Shown piece after piece: positions 35,486-43,352 of a stretch of 64,000 nt of DNA. Positions within the stretch are counted from its first letter, which is position 1; each line of letters begins with the position of its first letter. Made by a program: the position numbers and the translations under genes. Location: positions 22,354-86,353 of the forward strand of contig CAZSWS010000002.1 in assembly GCA_964610765.1 (NCBI GenBank), in the 5' to 3' direction. The stretch comes from CAZSWS01 sp964610765 (GTDB lineage Bacteria > Bacteroidota > Bacteroidia > Bacteroidales > Tannerellaceae). Below the pieces are notes generated by a model. That model was given only the letters and a program-made list of their open reading frames with translations, was not told where the DNA came from and ran no database searches.

Positions 35486-36610
35486 ATGTATTTTAAAGAT
35501 ATAGTTGGACAAGAAAAGATAAAACGCCACCTGACAGAAACGGCAAACAAAGGGATTGTTCCGCATGCTCAACTCTTTAGTGAGCGTGAAGGATCGGGGG
35601 CATACCCTCTGGCTTTGGCCTATGCACGCTATTTGAACTGCACTAACCGAAGTGAAACAGACGCCTGTGGCCATTGTCCATCTTGTGTAAAATACGACCA
35701 GCTACAGCACCCGGACTTACATTTTGTATATCCCATTGTTTCGCGCAAGGACAAAAAGAAAGAAACGTGTGACGACTATCTGCCTGAATGGAGAGATTTC
35801 ACAAGCGATCGCATATATTTCAGTTTCGACCAATGGCTGGAAAGTATACAAGCCGGTAATTCTCAAGCCATCATCTACTCCAGAGAAAGTGAAGAAATCA
35901 CACGCAAGATGAACCTACGTATCTATGAAGCAGAGTATCGCATACTACTTGTCTGGCTACCTGAAAAAATGCACCCAACCTGTGCGAATAAATTATTAAA
36001 ACTGATAGAAGAGCCACCGGCAAAAACAGTTATCCTCATGGTGTCTGAACAACCCGATATGGTGCTCGGAACAATTCAGTCCAGAGCGCAGCGAATCAAC
36101 ATTCGCCCTATCGACAATGAGTCCATCACTGAAGCCATGGAGCGTCTATACAGTTTATCTCCGGAAGACGCCGCTTATGTATCGCATTTGTCAAAAGGAA
36201 ACTTTCTGAAGGCTATACAAGCTATCAGCGTCAGCGATGAAGATGCTTTCTTTTTAGAACAATTCAAGAACATCATGCGTAATTCATGGGCACGTAATGT
36301 AAGAGGAATGAAAGAACAAGCAGAGGAATTGGCAGCCATTGGACGTGAGAGACAAAAGAACTTTCTTGGTTTTTGCCAGCAAATGGTGCGCGAAAACTTC
36401 ATATACTGCATGCAAGATGCTAAACTGAACTATCTGAATCGTCCGGAAGCATCTTTTGCTATTAATTTCTCTCCCTACGTTAATGAACGGAATGTAATCG
36501 ATTTGATGCAAGTATTGGAAAAAGCAGACCGCCATATCGGTCAGAACGTGAATGCCAAGATGGTGTTTTTTGATTTGGCTTTACAAATCACGGTGCTCAT
36601 TAAACGATGA
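35486..36610 (+). CDS. holB: DNA polymerase III subunit delta prime
   Basis: 374 residues of the AAA+ clamp-loader family. Starts MYFKDIVGQEKIKRHL, then SEREGSGAYPLALAYARYL replaces the Walker A motif, as expected for a subunit that does not bind ATP. A zinc finger follows (CTNRSETDACGHCPSC). The sensor region EKMHPTCANKLLKLIEEPPAKTVILMVS and IQSRAQRI match delta prime. It helps load the beta clamp. The stop overlaps a 24-codon open frame by three bases. The gene symbol follows the functional assignment; sequence similarity to E. coli HolB is low in this phylum. Confidence 0.9.
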   Translation: MYFKDIVGQEKIKRHLTETANKGIVPHAQLFSEREGSGAYPLALAYARYLNCTNRSETDACGHCPSCVKYDQLQHPDLHFVYPIVSRKDKKKETCDDYLPEWRDFTSDRIYFSFDQWLESIQAGNSQAIIYSRESEEITRKMNLRIYEAEYRILLVWLPEKMHPTCANKLLKLIEEPPAKTVILMVSEQPDMVLGTIQSRAQRINIRPIDNESITEAMERLYSLSPEDAAYVSHLSKGNFLKAIQAISVSDEDAFFLEQFKNIMRNSWARNVRGMKEQAEELAAIGRERQKNFLGFCQQMVRENFIYCMQDAKLNYLNRPEASFAINFSPYVNERNVIDLMQVLEKADRHIGQNVNAKMVFFDLALQITVLIKR

Positions 36611-36681
36611 GAATTATAACATACATTGCTCTTTTCGGCATCATCTTTTTCACTCATTTAGAAAGACAGTTAGCTATATAA
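36607..36681 (+). other. 24-codon open frame coupled to holB, possible gene remnant
   Basis: MRIITYIALFGIIFFTHLERQLAI: a short signal-peptide-like stretch whose ATG overlaps the holB stop (ATGA). It resembles the start of a small lipoprotein but lacks the lipobox cysteine and ends immediately. In many Bacteroides genomes gldH lies near holB, so a truncated gldH start is one possibility; this is only an inference. It could also be a leader peptide or chance. Confidence 0.25.
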
Positions 36682-36707
36682 AACACAGAATCAATCTATA
36701 ATTCATT

Positions 36708-37184
36708 ATGAACGGATATAAACCCATTGACAATCTATTGCTGGACAAAACGACCGAAAAAGCGAAAGTATCGCCCAGGCTACGAATGAACTATAACTTT
36801 CACGAAGATTTGAACGACCCTATCAATCGGCTACTAAATGCGATGGAACCCGGCACATACCTACGCCCACACAGACACCTTAATCCGGATAAGAACGAAG
36901 TATTTATCCTTTTGCGTGGCAAGGTCGCTTTATTCTTGTTTGACAATGATGGGAATGTGACAAAAACCATTATTCTAAACCCTTTAAACGGGGTGTATGG
37001 AGGAGAAATCCCTCCGGGAGTATGGCACGGATTAGTTGTTCTGGAATCAGGTTCGGTCATTTATGAAGTTAAAGAAGGACCTTACAGTCCTCTTTCTGAA
37101 GAAAATATGGCTTCGTGGAGTCCTTCAGGAGACGATTCGGAAGCAGTCAAAGCATATATAGATAAGCTACTTGCACAAATATAA
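36708..37184 (+). CDS. WbuC-type cupin-fold metalloprotein
   Basis: 158 residues. The cupin core contains YLRPHRHLNPDKNEVFILLRGKVALFLFD with two His for metal binding, and GGEIPPGVWHGLVVLESGSVIYEVKEGPY with a third His. These match the WbuC family, small proteins often near surface-polysaccharide genes with unknown reaction. Cytoplasmic, no signal peptide. It is transcribed toward the minus-strand gene that ends 21 bases downstream; that protein also looks linked to cell-surface glycan, which supports a shared theme but not a shared operon. Confidence 0.82.
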   Translation: MNGYKPIDNLLLDKTTEKAKVSPRLRMNYNFHEDLNDPINRLLNAMEPGTYLRPHRHLNPDKNEVFILLRGKVALFLFDNDGNVTKTIILNPLNGVYGGEIPPGVWHGLVVLESGSVIYEVKEGPYSPLSEENMASWSPSGDDSEAVKAYIDKLLAQI

Positions 37185-37205
37185 ATCGAAGTAAAGAAAC
37201 TGGGC

Positions 37206-38057
37206 TTAAAGCTTCAATCGCTTAAAAGCATCTATAAAAGATTCGGGCGTAATATTGATGACCTCTTTCTTTAATGAGTTTGCGTAGGCTTTGATTGTAA
37301 AGTAGGATTTAAAAGCAACAGACATGTGATGCAGTATCGTATATAAAGAAGCAGACTCCAGATTTTCCTTTAATACAACTTCTGCCTTCGAGGTTTTACG
37401 ATCATAGAAATGTTTTTGATGCACCAGCACCTCATTCTCGTCCGTTACCGAAATTTCTGTAAGCCATGAATGGTCGGCTCCTGCCAGGTAAACTTTTTGA
37501 AATGATAAATTAAGAGCCATAACAATAGAAGGAATTAACACGTTATGGGGTCGTGGAACTCCCAAACCACTAGCATATACCCGATTGCAAAAGCATTGAT
37601 AACCCTCAACCGGTGTCGTATTATAAGCATAAACACGTATATGTGGATGATTGCTCAAGAAAGGTTGCCAATCTTTATTTTTGAATGCCCTATATGGAAT
37701 AAAAAAACTTACATCCCAGGTTGTTTTATTTGCGAGCGTTTCAAACAGTGAGATTCTCTTCTCCGGTACAATCCAAAAAAGCGGGTCGGCAATTAAATAA
37801 ACTTCAGGCTTCAGCTCATCGTAGAGCGGAGAGAGCACGAAGAAATTCACAGCCAATAAAGTCTTTCCTTTCAGAAAGTCAGCAGATTCAGTAATGGTTT
37901 TATTAAGCGAGGGACCATTAGCCAAAATAACCAACTCATCCTGATTAGTAAACACGCGAGGCAAGCCGGTTTTCCATTTGGAATACAGCAGAATTTTAAG
38001 GATACTTAGAAAGCTTTGCCATCCGGCACTTAAAAATCGAAAAATCTTCTCGACCAT
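37206..38057 (-). CDS. DUF115/MptE-like protein, possibly surface-glycan related
   Basis: 283 residues. After a basic, amphipathic start, the region VILANGPSLNKTI (about 47-59) and LIADPLFWI (about 89-97) fit the DUF115 pattern, in which a nucleotide-binding loop NGPSL is followed by a conserved Asp. The family includes archaeal 6-hydroxymethylpterin diphosphokinase and bacterial proteins linked with flagellin or surface glycan modification. Pterin activity in this organism would be unexpected. No signal peptide or helix is strong, so it is cytoplasmic or peripheral. It has a clear promoter of its own. Family call moderately sure, role unknown. Confidence 0.55.
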   Translation of the reverse strand: MVEKIFRFLSAGWQSFLSILKILLYSKWKTGLPRVFTNQDELVILANGPSLNKTITESADFLKGKTLLAVNFFVLSPLYDELKPEVYLIADPLFWIVPEKRISLFETLANKTTWDVSFFIPYRAFKNKDWQPFLSNHPHIRVYAYNTTPVEGYQCFCNRVYASGLGVPRPHNVLIPSIVMALNLSFQKVYLAGADHSWLTEISVTDENEVLVHQKHFYDRKTSKAEVVLKENLESASLYTILHHMSVAFKSYFTIKAYANSLKKEVINITPESFIDAFKRLKL

Positions 38058-38080
38058 AGCGTAGTTGCATTAATATCTCA

Positions 38081-38114
38081 CAAAGATAAATGATTCACAT
38101 CAATTACACTCAAA
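38081..38114 (-). promoter_or_regulatory. Promoter before the DUF115-like gene
   Basis: On the minus strand TATCTTTG (38081-38088) and TTTG (38111-38114) are exact -7 and -33 matches, with a 22-base spacer, slightly longer than usual. The start codon lies 23 bases downstream. Confidence 0.6.
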
Positions 38115-38334
38115 GAATATAAAAAGCATTGTCCCTCCTCCTTCTAACACCAAGTAGCAAGCGAAAACAGTATATTCAACCCCTAATCACACCATAGAAA
38201 AGCAATCTTAAAACAGTTAGTAAACTAAAGAATTGAACTATGAGGGGAGAAAAACTGTTACATGGGTAGGGAGAAAAATAAAATATCCCGTTAGCTTGCT
38301 ATTTTTTTTAATTGTGAAACTAAACATTTTTAAT

Positions 38335-38925
38335 ATGAAAAGAATTTTAGGAGTTATTTTTATTGTGGCTATCATAGGTGTAGCACCAGCATCAGCACAA
38401 GGAAGATTCGGTGTAAAAGGGGGTGTAAACATATCAAAAGTTCATTTTAACAAGAGCATTGTTAATTCAGACAACTTCACCGGATTCAACATAGGCCCAA
38501 TGGTCGAGTTTACCGTTCCCTTATTAGGAGTGGGCATGGATGCTGCGATTCTTTATTCGCGGAAAGGAGTTGATTTTAAATCAGAAGGAAACATTGGTTC
38601 TAAAAGCTATAAAGCAGACTATTTAGATATTCCGCTAAATTTGAAATGGAAGTTTGGACTACCAATCCTGAAAGCTTATCTAACAGCAGGTCCTTATGCC
38701 TCTTTTAGAGTAGGTGGCGATAAAATTTGGAACGTCGTACACGACCAGGTAAAAGCTAAAAGCTTTGGAGCCGGACTGAACTTTGGTGCCGGTGTAGAAG
38801 TTATCAGACATCTGCAAGTGGGCTTCAATTATGAGTTGGGACTATCCAATGCTTTTGAAGGTCAAGAAGGCGTGATTGATGGTAAAAACAGAGGCTGGTC
38901 TATAACTGCTGCGGTGCTATTCTAA
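38335..38925 (+). CDS. Outer-membrane beta-barrel (porin-like) protein
   Basis: 196 residues from ATG 38335, giving a signal peptide ending ASAQ; an earlier in-frame ATG at 38233 would put 34 non-signal residues ahead and is rejected. The mature start GRFGVKGGVNISKV and the later strands (DYLDIPLNLKWKFGLPILKAYLTAGPYASF, VGFNYELGLSNAF) alternate polar and hydrophobic residues, as in the OmpW/PorT-like eight-stranded barrels of Bacteroidota, ending WSITAAVLF. Function unknown. It is followed by a terminator shared with convergent gcvT. Confidence 0.87.
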   Translation: MKRILGVIFIVAIIGVAPASAQGRFGVKGGVNISKVHFNKSIVNSDNFTGFNIGPMVEFTVPLLGVGMDAAILYSRKGVDFKSEGNIGSKSYKADYLDIPLNLKWKFGLPILKAYLTAGPYASFRVGGDKIWNVVHDQVKAKSFGAGLNFGAGVEVIRHLQVGFNYELGLSNAFEGQEGVIDGKNRGWSITAAVLF

Positions 38926-38943
38926 AGCAAGCACCCATCTATA

Positions 38944-38992
38944 AAAAGAAGTCCCCGGCAACCAATTATGTGTTACCGGGGATTCTCTTTTT
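38944..38992. terminator. Bidirectional terminator between the barrel gene and gcvT
   Basis: Stem GTCCCCGGCAAC against GTTACCGGGGAT with one mismatch, flanked by an A-tract on the left and a T-tract on the right. It serves the barrel gene on the plus strand and gcvT on the minus strand. Confidence 0.85.
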
Positions 38993-39009
38993 ATATAAAC
39001 TGATACTGA

Positions 39010-40095
39010 TTATTTTCTAAATGGTGGTTTAACCACTTTTGCTTTCAGTTGTTTATTTCTAATAATGATTGTGATATCTGTACCTACTTTGGCAAACTCA
39101 GGCTTCACATAGCCCAACCCTACCCCTATACGTTCCATAGGCGACATCGTGCCGGATGTTACTTCTCCAATCACATGACCTTCGGTATCTGCAATTTCAT
39201 ATCCTTGACGAGGAATACCTCTTTCTTGCAGTTCGAAAGCACAAAGCTTACGGGTCAAACCTTCTTGCTTTTGTTTTTCAAGTACCGAACGACCTATAAA
39301 GTCTTTACCATCTACAAACTTCGTAATCCAGCCCAGTCCTGCTTCCAGCGGTGAGGTTGTTTCGCTTAGCTCATTGCCATACAAGCAGAATCCCATTTCC
39401 AAACGCAACGTATCGCGTGCTCCCAATCCTACCGGTTTGATTCCTTCAGGTTTGCCTGCTTCAAACAATGCATCCCATATTTTCTGTCCATGCTCCGGAT
39501 AGAAATAAAGTTCAAACCCACCGGCTCCGGTATAGCCTGTATTTGAGATAATCACGTTAGGGCAACCGGCAAACTCACCGACAGCAAACGCATAATAAGG
39601 AATGGCTGACAAGTCTACCTCCGTCAGTCGCTGCATTACTTCTGTAGCTTTAGGACCTTGCACAGCTAACTGAGCCGTCCAGTCTGAAGCATTTTCAAGT
39701 TCAGCTCCTATTGTATTTTGCTTATTTATCCACTCCCAGTCTTTTGCCAAGTTAGAGGCATTGACAACCAGCAAGTATTTTTCCGGTTCGAAATAATAAG
39801 TAATAAAGTCATCAATGATTCCGCCTTCTTCGTTGATAAAGCATGCATACTGTGCTTTACCTATCTCCAACTTAGACACATCGTTTGACGTAACCCGTTG
39901 AAGCAGCTCAAGTGCCTTTGGTCCTTTCACCCATATCTCTCCCATGTGCGAAACATCAAATACACCTACTCCGTTACAAACGGTAGTATGTTCGTCAATA
40001 ATGCCACTGTATTCAATAGGCATGTTATACCCGGCAAACTCGTGCATTTTAGCACCTAACGCTATATGCGTATCGGTTAATGGAGTCTTTTTCAT
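39010..40095 (-). CDS. gcvT: Glycine cleavage system aminomethyltransferase (T protein)
   Basis: 361 residues from ATG 40095, the normal GcvT length; a TTG four codons upstream is not needed. Visible motifs are [32 protein letters not shown], the folate-binding region [14 protein letters not shown] and [20 protein letters not shown], and the end [12 protein letters not shown]. It transfers the methylene group from the H-protein-bound intermediate to tetrahydrofolate, releasing ammonia. The pepT gene lies directly upstream in the same direction, with 27 bases between them. Confidence 0.97.
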   Translation of the reverse strand: MKKTPLTDTHIALGAKMHEFAGYNMPIEYSGIIDEHTTVCNGVGVFDVSHMGEIWVKGPKALELLQRVTSNDVSKLEIGKAQYACFINEEGGIIDDFITYYFEPEKYLLVVNASNLAKDWEWINKQNTIGAELENASDWTAQLAVQGPKATEVMQRLTEVDLSAIPYYAFAVGEFAGCPNVIISNTGYTGAGGFELYFYPEHGQKIWDALFEAGKPEGIKPVGLGARDTLRLEMGFCLYGNELSETTSPLEAGLGWITKFVDGKDFIGRSVLEKQKQEGLTRKLCAFELQERGIPRQGYEIADTEGHVIGEVTSGTMSPMERIGVGLGYVKPEFAKVGTDITIIIRNKQLKAKVVKPPFRK

Positions 40096-40122
40096 GTTTT
40101 CTTTCAATTAATTTTTTTGGTA

Positions 40123-41334
40123 TTATTTATTCAACTCAACAATCTTAATGATGGTTTCCATCGATTTCTCTAATGATGGTACCGGGAGATACTCATATCG
40201 TCCGTGGAAATTAATCCCCCCTGCAAAGATATTCGGACAAGGAAGTCCCATAAAAGACAGACGAGCACCGTCCGTTCCTCCACGAATGGGCTGAATCTTG
40301 GGGGTTACTCCTATCGCAGTCATTGCTTGAAAGGCCAAGTCTATGATTTCTTTTCTAGGCTCAACAATCTCGCGCATATTATAATATTGATCTCTCAACT
40401 CCAGCACGGTACTATTGGGATATTTCCGGTTAATAAAGTCAACAACGGTCTTAAGTAGCTGTTTCTTCTCTTCGAACAAAGTTCGGTCGTGATCACGAAT
40501 GATATAAGAAAGTGTTGCTTCCTCAACGGTACCCGACATTCCTATTAGGTGGAAAAAGCCTTCATATCCGGCTGTATGCTCCGGTCGTTGATTGGCAGGC
40601 AGCATGCCGGCTAATTCAATAGCTATCAACGAAGCATTAATCATCTTATCTTTAGCTGTTCCGGGATGTACATTCAGACCCTTAATCGTAATCTTAGCTC
40701 CTGCTGCATTGAAGTTTTCATATTCCAATTCTCCTACCGAGCCTCCGTCAATCGTATATGCCCAGTCGCATCCAAATTTCTCTACATCAAAATGGTCTGC
40801 TCCGGCACCTATCTCTTCGTCGGGCGTAAAACCAATCCGAACATCACCATGCTCAATTTCCGGATGCTCTTTCAAGTATTCAATGGCCGAGATTATAGCA
40901 GCTACACCCGCTTTATCGTCAGCACCCAATAGGGTATGCCCATTGGTAACCACGATATCTTGTCCGATATATTCATTCATTTCAGGAAACATCTCCGGCG
41001 AAAGAACTATAGATTCTTTTTCATCCAATACGATATCGCCTCCTTTATAGGATACGATACGAGGCTGAACATCTTTCCCTGATAAATCAGGAGCCGTATC
41101 TAAATGAGCTATAAAGCCAATCTTGGGTAATTTTTTATCTGTATTTCCTTTTAGCGTAGCCATGATATAACACTTGTCATCTAAGCTAATATCAGACAAT
41201 CCCATTGCTTCCAACTCTTCAACAATGGCTTTGGCTAAAACAAACTGTCCGGGAGTGCTAGGTGTTTTTCCGCTATTCTCGTCAGATTGCGTATCAAACG
41301 ACACATACTTGAGAAATCTATCTAATACGTTCAT
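40123..41334 (-). CDS. pepT: Peptidase T (tripeptide aminopeptidase)
   Basis: 403 residues, the usual PepT length. The M20 family metal and catalytic residues are visible: His and Asp in [11 protein letters not shown], Asp in [11 protein letters not shown], Glu pair in [13 protein letters not shown], Asp in [14 protein letters not shown], and His in [11 protein letters not shown]. The enzyme removes the N-terminal residue from tripeptides in the cytoplasm. It has an upstream promoter and lies in the same orientation as gcvT, so both may be read from that promoter. Confidence 0.96.
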   Translation of the reverse strand: MNVLDRFLKYVSFDTQSDENSGKTPSTPGQFVLAKAIVEELEAMGLSDISLDDKCYIMATLKGNTDKKLPKIGFIAHLDTAPDLSGKDVQPRIVSYKGGDIVLDEKESIVLSPEMFPEMNEYIGQDIVVTNGHTLLGADDKAGVAAIISAIEYLKEHPEIEHGDVRIGFTPDEEIGAGADHFDVEKFGCDWAYTIDGGSVGELEYENFNAAGAKITIKGLNVHPGTAKDKMINASLIAIELAGMLPANQRPEHTAGYEGFFHLIGMSGTVEEATLSYIIRDHDRTLFEEKKQLLKTVVDFINRKYPNSTVLELRDQYYNMREIVEPRKEIIDLAFQAMTAIGVTPKIQPIRGGTDGARLSFMGLPCPNIFAGGINFHGRYEYLPVPSLEKSMETIIKIVELNK

Positions 41335-41361
41335 AGGATATTAATTTAATATTTATAGATA

Positions 41362-41393
41362 CAAATATAACCTTTTTATTCCTGCATCATAAA
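41362..41393 (-). promoter_or_regulatory. Promoter before pepT
   Basis: On the minus strand TATATTTG (41362-41369) is an exact -7 match, and TTTA (41390-41393) is a three-of-four -33 match with the expected 20-base spacer. Start codon 28 bases downstream. Confidence 0.65.
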
Positions 41394-41504
41394 GCCACCT
41401 CTTCTTTATAATTGATTAGCCGATAGCTATCCATCCTCTATTTCTCAATAATTAAACAATAAAGACAAGCTATCAATTCTATCCAAAATAAAGAAAAAGG
41501 ATAA

Positions 41505-41529
41505 TTATTTATCGTTTTTCGATAAATAA
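41505..41529. promoter_or_regulatory. Perfect inverted repeat, candidate operator for the DUF2975-XRE cassette
   Basis: TTATTTATCG (41505-41514) and CGATAAATAA (41520-41529) are an exact 10-bp inverted repeat with a five-T spacer. The right arm touches the -33 position of the promoter at 41530-41561. This placement fits a dimeric regulator site better than a terminator, as no gene ends here on the plus strand. The XRE-type protein encoded in the same cassette is the natural candidate to bind it. Confidence 0.5.
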
Positions 41530-41561
41530 CTTGCTTTATTCAATAATTATTTGTTCTTTTG
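41530..41561 (+). promoter_or_regulatory. Candidate promoter of the DUF2975-XRE cassette
   Basis: TTCTTTTG (41554-41561) differs from TAnnTTTG at one position, and CTTG at 41530-41533 from TTTG at one position, spacer 20. A palindrome AATAATTATT (41542-41551) lies between the boxes. Start codon 40 bases downstream. Confidence 0.5.
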
Positions 41562-41601
41562 TATTGCAGTAACTAATCAATACTTCTAAAACAGAAAGAT
41601 T

Positions 41602-42276
41602 ATGAAACGAATAAAAGTAATTTCAGCCGTACTTGCTTTACTTTTTACAGCCATCGTTGTACATACACTCGTTGAGGTTATATTAGAAGCTCCTCAAGCT
41701 TTTCTAGAGGGATGGAATAGCGTAAAATCGAATGAGGAAAACGAATCTGCACATGGGCTTACCCAAGAGTATCTGTACCTAAACCTACAAGCGAAAAGCG
41801 GACATCGGTATTCATCGGTTATTACTGGAAGTCAGTCTAACGAAGAGTTACCGTTTGATATTTCTACCGGAAGAGTATTAGTAAAAGTTGATGGTGCAAA
41901 ACTACCTACTTGGATAGTAATCTTTGAAACATTGGTACTCATCACTATGCTATATTTCCTTGTAGCCATTATCGCTATTCCGGTTTTATTTTATTTTCTT
42001 ATTGCCTCAACAACCAAAGGGAATATCTTAACAAAAAAGAATGTAAGACATTGTCGAAAGCTAGGATGGATTGTACTTTCCCTCTATGCCTTCCCGACCT
42101 TATTCTATCTACTTAATTATTTTAAATCTAAACATATTGTAAGCTTTTCTGACTATACTGTTCAAATGGAATATGCAGACAGCAGTATCCTCTTTTTAGG
42201 ATTACTCATCCTCTTGGTTGCCGAAATATTACATGTTTCGCTTACTATGAAAGAAGAACAAGACCTTACTATTTAA
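41602..42276 (+). CDS. DUF2975 family membrane protein, first copy
   Basis: 224 residues with four transmembrane helices (about 8-28, 108-137, 150-172 and 195-215) and a periplasmic loop of about 75 residues between the first two. The C-terminal MKEEQDLTI is the hallmark of DUF2975 proteins. Function unknown. In other bacteria the family is commonly encoded next to a small XRE/Cro-type regulator, as here. It is followed after 11 bases by a second member and then by the regulator, so the three likely form one operon. It may serve as a membrane sensor or effector for that regulator. Confidence 0.85.
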   Translation: MKRIKVISAVLALLFTAIVVHTLVEVILEAPQAFLEGWNSVKSNEENESAHGLTQEYLYLNLQAKSGHRYSSVITGSQSNEELPFDISTGRVLVKVDGAKLPTWIVIFETLVLITMLYFLVAIIAIPVLFYFLIASTTKGNILTKKNVRHCRKLGWIVLSLYAFPTLFYLLNYFKSKHIVSFSDYTVQMEYADSSILFLGLLILLVAEILHVSLTMKEEQDLTI

Positions 42277-42287
42277 AGCTAACAACT

Positions 42288-42926
42288 ATGAACATCAAAA
42301 TTAAAGTATTAGCCATTCTTTTAGGAGCTATTTATTTCATCATCGTATTGCACTCAATATGCATAGGACGCAACTACTTTATTGGCGAACCCATGTCTAA
42401 AATAGGATTTTTTAAGGAATACTACTATGTAGATGTAGAACCCAAACAAGGGCTATTTTCCTTTACAGAAGAGCTCAATAATGTCAAAACCGGAGAAGCA
42501 ATAACTGCAGAAACCGAGCGCTTCATCATGAATATTCCGGCAGAAAGCTTAGGCTTGTCTGCAGCAGCGACAGGCATTAAGGGTTTTTTATGGATTCTTT
42601 GCGCAACACTTGCCGCCATGGTACTAATCACCCCATTCCCCTTATCATTAGATATCTATAAGGCAAGCAAAAAAGGAATTACTAAAAGTACACTGAATAC
42701 CATCCGGTTGGTATCTTGGATATTAAGCATCTACTTTATTCTTGACTTGGCGAATATCTTATTAGAAAGCTCAATTATAAAATCACATGTTGAGTTGGAG
42801 CAATATAATATTGTACAGCCTTTTCCACAATATTTCATTTTGACGCTTGCTATCGTCCTCTTCATTCTGGGCGAAGTGGTAAAAGAGTCGATGAAAATGA
42901 AGGAAGAGCAAGAATTAACGATTTAA
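42288..42926 (+). CDS. DUF2975 family membrane protein, second copy
   Basis: 212 residues with the same plan as the preceding gene: four transmembrane helices, an extracytoplasmic loop (about 30-98) and the C-terminal MKEEQELTI. Sequence similarity to the first copy is clear only in the topology and tail, so the duplication is old or the copies diverged quickly. It ends 13 bases before the ATG of the XRE-type regulator. Function unknown. Confidence 0.85.
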   Translation: MNIKIKVLAILLGAIYFIIVLHSICIGRNYFIGEPMSKIGFFKEYYYVDVEPKQGLFSFTEELNNVKTGEAITAETERFIMNIPAESLGLSAAATGIKGFLWILCATLAAMVLITPFPLSLDIYKASKKGITKSTLNTIRLVSWILSIYFILDLANILLESSIIKSHVELEQYNIVQPFPQYFILTLAIVLFILGEVVKESMKMKEEQELTI

Positions 42927-42932
42927 AAAGGC

Positions 42933-42987
42933 AGAAGATATGGCAATTATTGTAAATTTGGATGTTATGATGGCAGTTCGGAAAATG
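42933..42987 (+). repeat. 55-bp copy left of the assembly gap
   Basis: Identical to 43088-43142, including the ATG and first 16 codons of the XRE gene. Best explained as contig-end overlap rather than a biological repeat. Confidence 0.9.
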
Positions 42988-43087
42988 NNNNNNNNNNNNN
43001 NNNNNNNNNNNNNNNNNNNNNNNNNNNNNNNNNNNNNNNNNNNNNNNNNNNNNNNNNNNNNNNNNNNNNNNNNNNNNNNNNNNNNNN
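42988..43087. other. Assembly gap (100 N)
   Basis: Exactly 100 N, the default filler of several scaffolding pipelines for a gap of unknown size. The true gap is probably zero or negative because the flanks overlap. Confidence 0.98.
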
Positions 43088-43142
43088 AGAAGATATGGCA
43101 ATTATTGTAAATTTGGATGTTATGATGGCAGTTCGGAAAATG
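43088..43142 (+). repeat. 55-bp copy right of the assembly gap
   Basis: Identical to 42933-42987. This copy continues into the full XRE-type gene. Confidence 0.9.
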
Positions 43143-43319
43143 TCTCTAAATGAGCTGTCCGAACGGCTTAATATTACACCTGCCAATCTATCTATCTTAA
43201 AAACCGGCAAAGCAAAAGCGATCCGATTCAGCACCCTAGAAGCTATCTGTCGCGAACTAGACTGTCAGCCGGGAGATATATTGGCCTTTGAAGAAGACAA
43301 AGAAGAAGACAAAGAGTAA
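43095..43319 (+). CDS. Small XRE/Cro-type transcriptional regulator (YozG-like)
   Basis: 74 residues. A single helix-turn-helix fills the protein: LNELSERLNITPANLSILKTGKAKAIRFSTLEAICRELDCQPGDIL, followed by an acidic tail of EED/KEEDKE repeats. The family binds short inverted repeats as a dimer. It is the third gene of the DUF2975 cassette, and an inverted repeat stands at the cassette promoter, so autoregulation is a reasonable inference. A 5' part of the same gene also lies to the left of the N gap (from 42940); this is most likely the same sequence shown twice. Confidence 0.88.
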   Translation: MAIIVNLDVMMAVRKMSLNELSERLNITPANLSILKTGKAKAIRFSTLEAICRELDCQPGDILAFEEDKEEDKE

Positions 43320-43352
43320 TAAATATAATTGTACTAATTAAACAAAAAAGTT

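Noticed and set aside
42940..42987. A second, truncated XRE gene left of the N gap
   Set aside because: Identical to the first 48 bases of the right-hand gene and best explained as contig overlap.
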